A stretch of 64,000 bases of DNA from Thalassospira lucentensis (GCF_032921865.1 NZ_CP136684.1:4440501-4504500); one strand, 5' to 3'; counted from the stretch's first letter, positions 45,282 through 55,079 are shown. Numbers and translations: made by a program. Notes: generated by a model not told the origin, from the sequence alone.

Positions 45282-45932
45282 TTGACCCGTAACAGCAAAC
45301 TTAAAATCGCATCCCTTCTGATCGCGACCAGCATTGTCGCAACCCCGTTTGCAACTGCCATTGCATCGGGCGGCGATCATCGCCCCTGGCAGATGAGTGA
45401 CGATGACCGCGGCGATGGTCCGAAATTTGGTAAACATGACGGCGACCATCACAAGGGCATGTACAGCAAACACGGCATGCGCCGCACCACCCCGCTGACC
45501 ATTGACGAGGCCCGTATTCTGGTCGATGCAATGCTGCTGCGTCGTGGCGCCACCGATCTTAAAACCGGCGATGTCGAACTGGTCGATGACGGCAAGGAAA
45601 TCGAAATTACCCTGCTGAATACCAATGGCGATGTCATCGATACCGTAACCTTCGATGCCAAATCGGGTCGCCCGGATCGTGGCGAGATGCGCGACATGCA
45701 TCGCATGATGCCCAAACCCGACCGTGAAGATCGCTTTGACCGTCGCTTCACCACCGAACAGATGACCCTTCTTGCCAGTGCCATGGTGATCCGGTTTGGC
45801 GGCGGCGAACTGACACTGGGCGAAATCAAGGAAACACCACGTGGCACCTATATGGCGACCGTCACCAACAAAGCTGGCGATATCGTGCGCGAAATGGAAC
45901 TCAGCCGCGTAACCGGCCGCCCGATCAGCTAA
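45282..45932 (+). CDS. Exported protein with two PepSY-like repeats, TTG start
   Basis: 216 residues. The start is TTG at 45282 with AGAGG 6 bases upstream; the next Met would lose the signal peptide (LKIASLLIATSIVATPFATAIA, cleaved near 29). The mature N-terminus is His/Asp/Lys-rich (DDDRGDGPKFGKHDGDHHKG). Two repeats follow, one from LTIDEARILVDAMLLRRGA and one from FTTEQMTLLASAMVIRFGG; both end in a GRP motif after a strand pair, like PepSY domains. Divergent from an OmpR/EnvZ-type pair, it is the obvious candidate target and may bind metal or protect the envelope. Confidence 0.7.
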   Translation: MTRNSKLKIASLLIATSIVATPFATAIASGGDHRPWQMSDDDRGDGPKFGKHDGDHHKGMYSKHGMRRTTPLTIDEARILVDAMLLRRGATDLKTGDVELVDDGKEIEITLLNTNGDVIDTVTFDAKSGRPDRGEMRDMHRMMPKPDREDRFDRRFTTEQMTLLASAMVIRFGGGELTLGEIKETPRGTYMATVTNKAGDIVREMELSRVTGRPIS

Positions 45933-46255
45933 CCGCGGTCGGCCCGAACGGTCCGAACTGTTCCTTAGAATTCCTTCGCCCCAACTCCCTTTGTCCGGGT
46001 TCGTCCCCCACCCAACCGATAGCCCGGACAACACTGGCGCCCCCAACATTCCCCCGGGGGCGCCACTTTTTTGGGCCACCTGTCGATCTGCCGACCGGCC
46101 ATACCCATTCCTTTCCCGCTTTCACTGCCCCGATCAATCGACACTCTGATTTGATGCCTCAAACATCTCCGATACCGCCATTTCGCATCAATTTTGGTTT
46201 GACGCGCTTCAGATCCCTGATCATTCTGCGTTTTTAGAAACCAAGAAGCTGCGTC
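45933..46255. other. Intergenic region before the GNAT gene
   Basis: About 320 bases with no supported gene on either strand. It contains the terminator at 46036-46072; the remainder (46073-46255) must hold the acetyltransferase promoter, but no clear boxes were seen. Confidence 0.5.
46036..46072 (+). terminator. Terminator of the exported PepSY-like gene
   Basis: GGCGCCCCC (46036-46044) pairs with GGGGGCGCC (46056-46064), followed by ACTTTTTT. Confidence 0.85.
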
Positions 46256-46708
46256 ATGATCGCCACCAACCTTTTGCCCATCCCACGTACCGCACTTGAA
46301 ACCGACATTCCCGCGATCACAAAACTTTGGCAGGAAACCGGGCTTTATCGCCCCTATAATCCGCCGGAATGGGATGTGCGTTTTGCGCTTTCGGATCGCA
46401 ATTCGACCCTGATGGTATGGGAAGATATCAACAATACTATCATCGCCACCGTGATGGTCGGCCATGACGGGCATCGCGGCTGGATTTATTATCTGGCCGT
46501 CGCGCCGAGCCATCAGAAAACCGGGCTTGGCAAAAAGCTGGTTGCCATCGGCGAGGACTGGCTGCGTAACCGTGGGGTCTGGCGGATGCAGTTGATGGTG
46601 CGATCAGAAAACAGCACGATGCAGGATTTCTATCGCCATCTTGGCTATCGCGCACTTGATGTCACCGTCATGCAAAAAGATATCGACATCCCGCCCGCTG
46701 ACCGCTGA
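46256..46708 (+). CDS. GNAT-family N-acetyltransferase (YpeA-like)
   Basis: 150 residues of a single GNAT domain. ALETDIPAITKLWQETGL is the N-terminal strand-helix, and GWIYYLAVAPSHQKTGLGKK (~80-99) carries the acetyl-CoA pyrophosphate loop. FYRHLGYRA is the usual C-terminal motif. Substrate unknown; the YpeA group is uncharacterised. No strong ribosome site. It converges on the Na/Pi transporter gene. Confidence 0.85.
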   Translation: MIATNLLPIPRTALETDIPAITKLWQETGLYRPYNPPEWDVRFALSDRNSTLMVWEDINNTIIATVMVGHDGHRGWIYYLAVAPSHQKTGLGKKLVAIGEDWLRNRGVWRMQLMVRSENSTMQDFYRHLGYRALDVTVMQKDIDIPPADR

Positions 46709-46724
46709 GAAAAAGAAACAGCTG

Positions 46725-48554
46725 TTAAGGTGCCACCGGCTGCCCGTGCGGCGTTCGTTCAGGGCTGTTACTGTTGTCGCCTCGATCATCGCGCGTAATT
46801 GCCAGTGACGCCCGCGCAATGCGGCGTGCACGTTCATATAAGCGGTTGATACGCTCGACCAGCGCAACTTCTGTGCGGTAACGGCGGATATCGGCATCTC
46901 TTGGGCCGATCTCGTCGCTGATGCGGCGCAGGGTAACATCCATTTTTTCGATGAACTCGCCCTTGCGGGCCAACACACGATTGGCGGCTTCGACATCATC
47001 ACTGGCAAAGGCCGTCAGTGCCTGTTTAAGGCATTCTTCAGAAAAAGTGAATAATTCGGACATTTTTTCACGGCTATCTAATAATGGCAGATTGCGTTCG
47101 GCTAACAATCTGCCAACCAGCTCGGTCATTTCCTCGCTGATAATATCGCCGATAGCCTCCAGATGATTGCTGATCGCAAGCTTGTTTAACAGCCGGTTCT
47201 GATCCGATGGCAGCAATTCCGAATGGCGCAGTTTTCCGGCGAACCGCGCAATCGCATCCTGAAGGCTGTCAACCCCGTCATCAAGTTCGGCAATCTTTTC
47301 AAGTTTCTCAAGTGTCGGGTTTTGCATGGTTTCACGCCCACGCCTTACAACATCGCACACGATATCGCCCATATGCATGACCTCGTTACGCAGCAGCATC
47401 AGCGCGGCAGACGGGGTATCGGCGATGTCGTCGACCAGAAATTTTGGCGCAGGATCAAGCGGGGGTTCAAACACATCGTGCACTGGCACGCATTTTTCGA
47501 TCAACCGTGCAATCCATGGCACGAAACCGATCATGATTACCACATTGGCAATGTTGAAAATGCTGTGCGCATTGGCAATTTCACGCGCAATATCAACCTG
47601 CCCACCGTTTTCACCCAGCGATATGACACGCACGATATCGGCCAGTTGCGGAATAAACGGCAACCAGACCAACACCCCGACCACGTTAAAGAACACATGC
47701 CCAAGGGCGGTACGCATCGCATCGCGGTTCTTGCCGATTGTCACCAGAAGCGCTGTGACACAGGTACCGATATTGGCCCCGAAAATCAGCGCAATCCCGC
47801 CTTCCAGCGGCACCAGTCCCTGCCCGGCCAGCACAATGACAATACCGGTCGTCGCCGCGCTTGATTGCACCAGTGCGGTAAAAAGTGCCGCAATCATGAT
47901 CCCGATCAGCGGATTGGTCATTTGCGCCATCAGATCAATGAAGGGCGCATAGGTGCGAAGCGGTTCCATCGCATCGCTCATCATGCCCATGCCAAAGAAC
48001 AAAAGCCCCGTTCCCAGCAACGCCCGCCCGGCAAGCGACCAGCCACGATGGGGAACGAAGCTCATGACGCCAAAACCGACCGCAATCATCAGCGGTGCGA
48101 TTGCATCAATCCGAAAGGCAATAATCTGTGCGGTCAGCGTACTGCCGACATTCGCCCCCATGATCACCGCAATCGATTGCCCGAACCCCATCAACCCGGC
48201 CGACACAAAACCGACCACCAGAACGGTGGTAACACTGGAAGACTGGACAAGTCCGGTCATCGCCGCACCGGAAAGGGCCGCCATAAACCGGTTTCGCGTC
48301 ATTTTCGCAAGGATCGCGCGCAATCTCCCCCCAGCCAGCGTTTTAAGCGCTGTCGCCAGATGATCCATGCCATACAGGAAAAGGGCAAGCCCGCCCAAAA
48401 GACCAATCGCCATCCAGCCCGGATGCAATTCCGACACCGCGGGATCATTGGCTGCCGCAAGAATGCCGTGCATCGGAAGAACGGCCAGCAGAACTGTCAG
48501 AACGGATAAAAAGGCAGATAAGCGAAGGAATGACATCGGCACGGAACCTGCCAT
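46725..48554 (-). CDS. Na/Pi cotransporter family protein with C-terminal PhoU-like domain
   Basis: 609 residues. The membrane half (~45-390) contains two QSS repeats: GAAMTGLVQSSSVTTVLVVG (~95) and AALFTALVQSSAATTGIVIV (~225), the hallmark of the NptA/YjbB family that moves phosphate with sodium. Residues ~410-590 form a helical PhoU-like regulatory domain. In E. coli YjbB exports phosphate. The start may be 48554 or the next Met at 48536; both lead into the same signal/TM segment. Confidence 0.9.
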   Translation of the reverse strand: MAGSVPMSFLRLSAFLSVLTVLLAVLPMHGILAAANDPAVSELHPGWMAIGLLGGLALFLYGMDHLATALKTLAGGRLRAILAKMTRNRFMAALSGAAMTGLVQSSSVTTVLVVGFVSAGLMGFGQSIAVIMGANVGSTLTAQIIAFRIDAIAPLMIAVGFGVMSFVPHRGWSLAGRALLGTGLLFFGMGMMSDAMEPLRTYAPFIDLMAQMTNPLIGIMIAALFTALVQSSAATTGIVIVLAGQGLVPLEGGIALIFGANIGTCVTALLVTIGKNRDAMRTALGHVFFNVVGVLVWLPFIPQLADIVRVISLGENGGQVDIAREIANAHSIFNIANVVIMIGFVPWIARLIEKCVPVHDVFEPPLDPAPKFLVDDIADTPSAALMLLRNEVMHMGDIVCDVVRRGRETMQNPTLEKLEKIAELDDGVDSLQDAIARFAGKLRHSELLPSDQNRLLNKLAISNHLEAIGDIISEEMTELVGRLLAERNLPLLDSREKMSELFTFSEECLKQALTAFASDDVEAANRVLARKGEFIEKMDVTLRRISDEIGPRDADIRRYRTEVALVERINRLYERARRIARASLAITRDDRGDNSNSPERTPHGQPVAP

Positions 48555-48618
48555 AAACTATTGATATGCCATCATAGCACACAGAAATCCCGCGTATAGA
48601 TCAGACTGGATTACCCCG

Positions 48619-48738
48619 ATGTGCCCGCCCCGAACTGGCACGAAAGGATGCGCATATCGGCACGACATTATCCCATCGCGCAAACAGGAATTCCGCGATT
48701 TACTGGCGCAGTTACGCAGTGAAATCGCGGAACGATAA
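48619..48738 (+). CDS. Possible 39-residue small ORF
   Basis: ATG at 48619 to TAA at 48736-48738. The second half (RKQEFRDLLAQLRSEIAER) reads as a clean amphipathic helix, but the first half is Cys/Pro-rich and there is no ribosome site. It could be the end of a decayed gene; the frame is closed upstream by TGA at 48562. Confidence 0.22.
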   Translation: MCPPRTGTKGCAYRHDIIPSRKQEFRDLLAQLRSEIAER

Positions 48739-48748
48739 TTCCTGCAGA

Positions 48749-50287
48749 TTATTGTGCCGCAATCCGATCCGATTTTACCGATGCCAGACGTTTGCGCAGC
48801 ACGGCAATCTGATCTTCTGTCAGGCGCAAACCAAGTTTCGAACGACGCCAGACAAGGTCTTCGACGCCACGCACCCATTCCTGATCAATCAGGTAACGGA
48901 CTTCGGCTTCATACAAATCATGACCATAACAAACGCCAAGGTCAGCGATGCTGTTGCAACCATCAAGCAGCTTTTCGATCCGGCTGCCATAGGCGCGAAC
49001 CAATCGTTTCAGGGTTGCGGCTGGCAACCAGTCATAACGGATACCATAGGATTTCAGGGCCTTTTCAAAGGATCTATCGGGCAAATCACCACCGGGCAGA
49101 ACCTCGCCCGAAGTCCAGGGACGATCGGCCACGCCAAGCTGTTTTGAAATCAGTTGCAAGGCATGTTCGGCCAGTTTGCGATAGGTGGTGATTTTACCGC
49201 CGAACACATGCAGCGCCGGGGCTTTGCCCCGCCCGGATTCAAGTTTCAGCGTATAATCGCGCGAGACTTTCGAGGCGTTGGTAACTTCGCCGTCTCCCGC
49301 ATACAGCGGGCGCACACCGGAATAGGACCAGACAACATCCATCGGTGAAATCGGCGTTTCGAAATAATCACCAGCCAGCTTGCATAGGTAATCGACTTCG
49401 TCAGCACTGATTTCAACCTTGGCCGGGTCGCCGGTAAAATCGACATCGGTGGTACCGATCAGGGTAAAATCATCCTGATAGGGAATGGCGAAAACGATGC
49501 GGCCATCCGGGTTCTGGAAAATGTAGCAATGATCATGATCGAACAGTTTCGGAACCACGATATGGCTCCCCTTGACCAAACGGATGTTCGCCTTGGTTTC
49601 GGCCTTAACCACACCGTTTTCAGGATCGATCAGCGAAGCACACCACGGCCCGGCGGCATTGATCAGCATCTTGCCACCAACAATGCGCTCGGCACCGCTA
49701 TCGCGATCATGCAGGATCACCTGCCATTTGCCATCCTGCTGGGTTGCACCGACACATCGGGTGCGTGTCAGGATTTCGGCACCGCATTCGCGGGCATCCA
49801 TGGCGTTCAGGACCACAAGCCGCGCATCATCGACCCAGCAATCGGAATAGACAAATGCCTTTTCCATCCCGGTCTTGAGCGGCTGCCCCGCAACGTGCTT
49901 GCGCAGGGAGATACCTTCGCTTCCCGGCAGTTTTTTACGGCCACCAAGATGATCATACAAAAACAGGCCAAGGCGGATCATCCATGCCGGGCGCAGGCCG
50001 GGAACATGAGGCAGAACAAACCGCAACGGCCAGATGATATGCGGCGCATTGCCCAAAAGGACTTCGCGTTCGCTCAGCGCCTCGCGTACCAGACGGAATT
50101 CATAATGCTCAAGATAACGCAGGCCGCCATGGATCAGCTTGGTACTGGCCGAAGACGTGGCACTTGCGAGATCGCTCATTTCGCACAGCAGGACCTTCAG
50201 CCCGCGACCGGCCGCATCACGGGCGATCCCCGCCCCGTTGATTCCGCCGCCGACGATGATCAGATCATATTCCGAATGGTTCTGCAT
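48749..50287 (-). CDS. glpD: Aerobic glycerol-3-phosphate dehydrogenase
   Basis: 512 residues. FAD-binding IIVGGGINGAGIARDAAGRG at 10-29, then ATSSASTKLIHGGLRYLEHY, SGVRPLYAGDG and the C-terminal helical DAO_C region. This peripheral membrane flavoenzyme oxidises glycerol-3-phosphate to dihydroxyacetone phosphate and feeds ubiquinone. The glycerol kinase and facilitator genes are not adjacent. AT-rich palindromes upstream may be GlpR-type operators. Confidence 0.96.
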   Translation of the reverse strand: MQNHSEYDLIIVGGGINGAGIARDAAGRGLKVLLCEMSDLASATSSASTKLIHGGLRYLEHYEFRLVREALSEREVLLGNAPHIIWPLRFVLPHVPGLRPAWMIRLGLFLYDHLGGRKKLPGSEGISLRKHVAGQPLKTGMEKAFVYSDCWVDDARLVVLNAMDARECGAEILTRTRCVGATQQDGKWQVILHDRDSGAERIVGGKMLINAAGPWCASLIDPENGVVKAETKANIRLVKGSHIVVPKLFDHDHCYIFQNPDGRIVFAIPYQDDFTLIGTTDVDFTGDPAKVEISADEVDYLCKLAGDYFETPISPMDVVWSYSGVRPLYAGDGEVTNASKVSRDYTLKLESGRGKAPALHVFGGKITTYRKLAEHALQLISKQLGVADRPWTSGEVLPGGDLPDRSFEKALKSYGIRYDWLPAATLKRLVRAYGSRIEKLLDGCNSIADLGVCYGHDLYEAEVRYLIDQEWVRGVEDLVWRRSKLGLRLTEDQIAVLRKRLASVKSDRIAAQ

Positions 50288-50334
50288 GGCATGAATTCCG
50301 CGCTTTAGTTTCGATATTAACCATAAAATATTTC

Positions 50335-50346
50335 ATTTTCGAAAAT
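50335..50346. promoter_or_regulatory. Candidate GlpR-type operator upstream of glpD
   Basis: ATTTTCGAAAAT, a perfect 12-bp palindrome 48 bases before the ATG, with further TTTCG half-sites at 50309 and 50437. Confidence 0.4.
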
Positions 50347-50361
50347 TTTCAAGCACTGAAT

Positions 50362-50381
50362 TGTGACAATTTGTAGTCACA
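50362..50381. promoter_or_regulatory. TGTGAC/GTCACA inverted repeat upstream of glpD
   Basis: TGTGAC (50362-50367), 8 bases, GTCACA (50376-50381). The half-sites look CRP-like but the spacing (10 between TGTGA and TCACA) is not the CRP spacing. Confidence 0.35.
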
Positions 50382-50480
50382 TGATACCTGACGCCACAGT
50401 TACTCCTCTTAAACATCGGGAGAATTTACGCAAAAATTTCGATTTTGAAAAATATGAACAGATTTATTTGCGGCACATAC

Positions 50481-50509
50481 GAAAACACCCCGCCAGAGGA
50501 CGGGGTGTT
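50481..50509 (-). terminator. Terminator of asnB
   Basis: AACACCCCG (50484-50492) pairs with CGGGGTGTT (50501-50509). On the minus strand TTTTC follows, 35 bases beyond the asnB stop. Confidence 0.7.
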
Positions 50510-50543
50510 GGGATGCTTCAGAAGCCGGAATATGAAGACGGAA

Positions 50544-52484
50544 TCAGGAAAGCCAGCGACGCTGCCAGTCAGACAGCATGGCAATCGCCCAAAGCTGATG
50601 CGACCAATTGCGCCGTCCTGAGACGTGCTCGTTAAAGCGCTTGTCGATTTCCGCACGGTTCAGGCCAAGATCAGAATATAGCGCATCGCGTGCCAGAAGG
50701 TCCCCCACCCATTCCTTAAGCGGCCCGCGTAACCATTCGGCCAGTGGAACGCCAAAACCGGTTTTGGGACGGTCGATCAGTTCGCGCGGAACATATTTGT
50801 AAAGGATTTTGCGAAGGGCGACCTTGCCGACCGCCCCATCCAGCTTAAGGTGGGTCGGCATACGCCAGCCAAATTCGATGACGCGATGATCAATCAAAGG
50901 CACACGAACTTCAAGCGAGCTTGCCATTGATGCCCGGTCGACCTTGGTCAGAACATCATCCACCATATACATCATCGTATCCATGACCTGCATCGAGGAC
51001 ACATAATCAAGATTGCGGTTACGGCAGAACTTTTCGCCCGGAACGCGGAATTTCTTATGAGCTTTACCCGGTCGATCAGCCATCAGGACATCGGGGTCCC
51101 AAAGCGACAGCAACACCTGATAACGATCCAGATCATCGCGGATCGACAGAAGTGGTGCGACCTTGTAAATCTTGTCGCCCAATGCCGTCGTCCCGCGCTT
51201 GCCGGGCAAAAGACCGATCAGCGCATCCCATTGTCCGGGCGACAGCGCCGTAAGCCCCTTGGACACCAGCGACGACCCAAATGGGATATTTTTAGCGACG
51301 TTGCTGATCTGGCGCGCCCACAGATACCGATTATAACCACCAAAGGTTTCATCCCCGCCATCCCCCGAAAGGGCAACCGTAACTTCCTTGCGGGTCAGGG
51401 TCGAAATCAGGCTGGTCGGGATGGATGAACTGTCAAAGAACGGCTCATCATAGATTTCCGAAAGGCGCGGCACCAGATCAAGCGCATCCTGCGCAGTGAC
51501 GTAAAGTTCGGTATGGTCGGTACCAAGATGCTTGGCGACTTCACCGGCAAAAGCCGCCTCGTTATAGGCATCATGATCGAAACCGATGGAATATGTTTTG
51601 ACCGGCTGGTCTGAAATCGATTGCATTAGGGCAACGATTGTCGAGGAGTCGATACCGCCCGAAAGAAACGCCCCCAGGGGCACATCGGCAATCATGCGCC
51701 GTTCAACGGCATCGCGCAGCAAATCTTCAAGCGCGTCAATCGCACTTTGATCATCGCCACTCCAATGATGGTTCTGACCGCTTAGAACCGCATCTTCGAC
51801 CGACCAATATGCAAATTCCGACGCATGTCCTTCATCCGCAATTTCAAGGATGTGTCCCGGCTGCAACATTTTGGCATGGGCATAGATCGAATGCCCTGAT
51901 GGCACATAGCCAAACCGCAAATAGGCATCAAGGGCCGTCCGATTGACTTCGCGCGAAATGACATTTCCGCCAATCAGGCCCTTAAGCTCTGACGCAAAAG
52001 CGATATTGCCGTCAAAACGCGACCAGTAAAGCGGCTTGATCCCCAAACGGTCACGCACCAGCGTCAGCTTGCCGGTCTTTTTATCCCAAAGGGCGATGGC
52101 GAACATGCCAATCAAGCGCTTGACCGTATCGCGCACGCCCCAGCGCGCCATGCATTCAAGGATCACTTCACTGTCGGAATGGCCACGCCACGCGATATTT
52201 TCACCGGCCAGTTTGGCACGCAGGTCTTCGGCGTTATAGACCTCGCCATTATAGACCATGACATAACGGCCATCGGCCGAATGCATCGGCTGTTTTCCGG
52301 CATCGGAAAGATCAATGATTGCAAGGCGACGCTGCCCCAGTGCCAGTCCGGCATCGCTATCGCACCAGACATCGCCGCCATCGGGCCCGCGATGAAGCAA
52401 TGCATCGGTCATGCGCGTAATGGTGTCGCGCAATTTATCGCCGTCGCTATTGCGACCGAGCCACAGACCGGTGATGCCGCACAT
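50544..52484 (-). CDS. asnB: Asparagine synthase (glutamine-hydrolysing)
   Basis: 646 residues. The N-terminal class II glutaminase starts MCGITGLWLG (Cys2) with LLHRGPDGGD and VYNGEVYN. The synthetase domain has the ATP pyrophosphatase loop GAFLSGGIDSSTIVAL (~255) and VALSGDGGDETFGGYNRY. It makes asparagine from aspartate and glutamine, but members of this length (~640) are often found in polysaccharide or secondary-metabolite loci where they amidate other acids. The genomic neighbour is an Lrp/AsnC regulator, divergently transcribed. AAGGGA precedes the ATG. Confidence 0.88.
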   Translation of the reverse strand: MCGITGLWLGRNSDGDKLRDTITRMTDALLHRGPDGGDVWCDSDAGLALGQRRLAIIDLSDAGKQPMHSADGRYVMVYNGEVYNAEDLRAKLAGENIAWRGHSDSEVILECMARWGVRDTVKRLIGMFAIALWDKKTGKLTLVRDRLGIKPLYWSRFDGNIAFASELKGLIGGNVISREVNRTALDAYLRFGYVPSGHSIYAHAKMLQPGHILEIADEGHASEFAYWSVEDAVLSGQNHHWSGDDQSAIDALEDLLRDAVERRMIADVPLGAFLSGGIDSSTIVALMQSISDQPVKTYSIGFDHDAYNEAAFAGEVAKHLGTDHTELYVTAQDALDLVPRLSEIYDEPFFDSSSIPTSLISTLTRKEVTVALSGDGGDETFGGYNRYLWARQISNVAKNIPFGSSLVSKGLTALSPGQWDALIGLLPGKRGTTALGDKIYKVAPLLSIRDDLDRYQVLLSLWDPDVLMADRPGKAHKKFRVPGEKFCRNRNLDYVSSMQVMDTMMYMVDDVLTKVDRASMASSLEVRVPLIDHRVIEFGWRMPTHLKLDGAVGKVALRKILYKYVPRELIDRPKTGFGVPLAEWLRGPLKEWVGDLLARDALYSDLGLNRAEIDKRFNEHVSGRRNWSHQLWAIAMLSDWQRRWLS

Positions 52485-52647
52485 GAAAATATCCCTTTAT
52501 TATTTGCCCCTACTTAAAAACGATCCGGACGCGTTCGACAATCAAAATCATGGGCTTGCCGACACGGATTTGCAGTTTGTTTCGGGGATTTTGGTCGCAT
52601 GCAATGGCAAGCGGTGATAAACAGGCAGCATTGCCCATCAAGCTGGA

Positions 52648-53160
52648 ATGACCATGCTGAAACTGGATCGACTGTTCATCAAAATCCTGCAGGTTTTGCA
52701 AACCAACGGCCGGATTTCGAACCTTGATCTTTCAGAAGAGGTCAACCTGTCACCATCACCCTGTCTGGAACGGGTGCGCAAGCTTGAAGAAGCCGGGCTG
52801 ATCACGCAGTATCTGGCGGAAATCGACCTTGATAAAATCGGCGCCAACCTGCACATCATGGCAGAAATCACGTTGGGCAATCATCTGGTTGACGATTTCA
52901 AACGGTTCGAAGCCGCGATCACCGACGTCCCCGAAGTCATATCATGCTACAAAATCGCCGGTCCGTTCGATTACACGATGGATATGATCTGCCGCGATAT
53001 CGCGCATTTCAATCAGCTGAAAGAAAAGCTTCTGGCCGCCAAAATCGGGATCGAACATTTCCGCGGCCATGTGGTGATGGAACGCACCAAAACATTTTCG
53101 GGCTATCCGCTCGAAAGCCTGACCGCGCCCTCGCCACTTGACGGCGTGCTTAAGGGCTAG
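52648..53160 (+). CDS. Lrp/AsnC-family transcriptional regulator
   Basis: 170 residues. The HTH covers ~5-65 (ILQVLQTNGRISNLDLSEEV, LSPSPCLERVRKLEEAGLI), and the RAM ligand-binding domain follows (PEVISCYKIAGPFDYTMDM). Such proteins sense amino acids. The divergent position next to asnB suggests control of that gene (inference). The start may be 52648 or the next Met at 52654, for which TGGA lies at better distance. Confidence 0.9.
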   Translation: MTMLKLDRLFIKILQVLQTNGRISNLDLSEEVNLSPSPCLERVRKLEEAGLITQYLAEIDLDKIGANLHIMAEITLGNHLVDDFKRFEAAITDVPEVISCYKIAGPFDYTMDMICRDIAHFNQLKEKLLAAKIGIEHFRGHVVMERTKTFSGYPLESLTAPSPLDGVLKG

Positions 53161-55079
53161 GCTTCACGCCTTATATCGAACCGATCCATCTTGCGATAAA
53201 GCGTATTGCGACTGATGCCGAGCGCCTTGGCGGTTTTGCTGATATGCCAGCGGTGCTCATCAAGCACCTGACGCAATGCATCGGCTTCAGCCCGCTTCAG
53301 GATCGATCCGGCAGGGGCCGGGTCGCGCGTAACGGTTTCGTGGAAATCATCGGGCAGGTGCGACCTCAGGATCAAACCACCCTCGGCAAAGACGCAGGCA
53401 TATTGCAAGACATTAACTAGTTCGCGGATGTTGCCCGGCCAGTCATGGCGTGACAGCAATTCAAGAACATCGTCCGAACAACGAACATCCCCCGCCATAT
53501 CGCCAGAAATACCGCGAAGAAGCCGGGCGATGAGATCGGGCAGATCGGACCGTTCGCGAAGCGCTGGCAGGGAAAGCCGCGCCCCTTTGATCCGGTAAAG
53601 CAGATCTTCGCGGAATTTGCCATCCGCCACCGCACGGGTCAGATCGACATTGCTGGCACAAATCAGACGGAAATTGACCGGCACGGACTTGGTACTGCCC
53701 AGCGGCTCAACCGTGCGCTGCTCAAGCACGCGCAAAAGCCGTCCCTGTGCCGATAACGGCATATCGCCGATTTCATCCAGAAACAGCGTCCCGCTATCCG
53801 CCTGTTTGATCCGCCCGCCAAAACCATCACGCGCCGCCCCGGTAAAGGCACCACCGGCATGACCAAACAATTCGCTCTCGATCAGGCTTTCGGGAAGGGC
53901 CGCGCAATTGATCGCGACAAAGGGTTTGCGCGCACCAACAGACGCCGCATGGATGGCACGCGCCATATGTTCCTTGCCGCTGCCGGTTTCGCCCGACATC
54001 AGAACATTGATACGGTTGGTCAGAAGCTTGCTGCCGACCTTGTAAAGACGACGGATTGCCGGGTCCTGATCGGGGATGTCACCGGTTTCGTTCGCCGCTA
54101 AACGCGCAGACGAACGCGATACTGGTGCGGGCCGCATCGAAATGAATTTGCGGCGCTGCTTTTCGGGCAAGGTCACCCGCCCGAACAAAAGCCCCCCACC
54201 ATTAACCGGCAGGGCCTTGGCCGATCCCGAAGTCGACGTTTCCTCGCCCACGCCAAGGGTCGTGATCAGACCATCAAGATCAAAACCGAACATCGATTGC
54301 ACATCGCGCGCATTGTCCGCCGCTGCCAGCAAACGGCGCGCGGTTGAGGTCGCCCCGCGGATGTTGCCATCCGGGCCAATCGAAATCAGGGCGTCACGGG
54401 TCGATCCGACATGCTGGGCATCGGGATGAAGATGCAGGACCAGATCAGACGCACATTCATCAAAGAACAGAATGCGTTCAAGCGCATCGGCATAATCGGC
54501 AATCAGGCTTCGGACCCGCAAACAATCCGTACGTTTGATGTCGTCGCGCACGGCAGAAACATCAAGGACCGAACAAACCTGCCCTTCAGGGTCAAACACC
54601 GGTGCCGCCGTACAGGTCAGCACCGCATGTTGCGCCAGAAAATGTTCGTCCTTGTGGATGGTGATCGGACGACCTTCGACGATACAGGTGCCAATACCAT
54701 TGGTCCCCTCGCGTTCCTCGCTCCAGACGGCACCGGGCAAAAGGCCGTTGGTGCGAAACGACGGCAGCAGCGTGTGGGCCGCCACACTGTCAAGGATCAC
54801 ACCGTCATTATCGGTCAGGAAAACCGCATAGCCCGATGCATCAATCTTGCGATAAAGGGTGCGCACCAGATCATGGGCATGATGATAAAGCCGCCCGCTG
54901 CGGTCACGACGCTGCCGGGTTTGGCTTTCGGGCATGACTTCCGGACGGCGTAGCGTGTCATGGGCAAGGCCAAAGCGCTGTTCGCAACGTTGCCAGCTTT
55001 CAAGAACGGCGCGATTTTGGGCGACGCCACTTAACTGCAACGCAGCTTCGATCCGTCCACCATGATGGTTTCCAGACAT
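53157..55079 (-). CDS. acoR: Sigma-54-dependent activator, AcoR-like
   Basis: 640 residues. N-terminal GAF-type sensor region (~60-190, with RDIIHHAH-like HHAHDLVRTLYRKIDASGYAV), then the AAA+ domain at ~335-560 with Walker A MSGETGSGKEHMARAI, the sigma-54 contact GAFTGA, and DSGTLFLDEIGDMPLSAQGR. A Fis-type HTH ends the protein (ISKTAKALGISRNTLYRKM). AcoR relatives activate acetoin, ethanol or acetaldehyde catabolism genes. The adjacent divergent aldehyde dehydrogenase has an exact sigma-54 promoter. Its stop overlaps the end of the Lrp gene by 4 bases. Confidence 0.92.
   Translation of the reverse strand: MSGNHHGGRIEAALQLSGVAQNRAVLESWQRCEQRFGLAHDTLRRPEVMPESQTRQRRDRSGRLYHHAHDLVRTLYRKIDASGYAVFLTDNDGVILDSVAAHTLLPSFRTNGLLPGAVWSEEREGTNGIGTCIVEGRPITIHKDEHFLAQHAVLTCTAAPVFDPEGQVCSVLDVSAVRDDIKRTDCLRVRSLIADYADALERILFFDECASDLVLHLHPDAQHVGSTRDALISIGPDGNIRGATSTARRLLAAADNARDVQSMFGFDLDGLITTLGVGEETSTSGSAKALPVNGGGLLFGRVTLPEKQRRKFISMRPAPVSRSSARLAANETGDIPDQDPAIRRLYKVGSKLLTNRINVLMSGETGSGKEHMARAIHAASVGARKPFVAINCAALPESLIESELFGHAGGAFTGAARDGFGGRIKQADSGTLFLDEIGDMPLSAQGRLLRVLEQRTVEPLGSTKSVPVNFRLICASNVDLTRAVADGKFREDLLYRIKGARLSLPALRERSDLPDLIARLLRGISGDMAGDVRCSDDVLELLSRHDWPGNIRELVNVLQYACVFAEGGLILRSHLPDDFHETVTRDPAPAGSILKRAEADALRQVLDEHRWHISKTAKALGISRNTLYRKMDRFDIRREA

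Noticed and set aside
50347-50367. GTCACAA on the minus strand upstream of glpD as another R-body promoter
   Set aside because: CGTC is not present 14 bases downstream; only the -35-like box matches. The same is true of copies at 11044, ~13927 and ~7462.
50362-50381. CRP site upstream of glpD
   Set aside because: Half-sites resemble TGTGA/TCACA but are 10 bases apart rather than 6; kept only as an unnamed inverted repeat.
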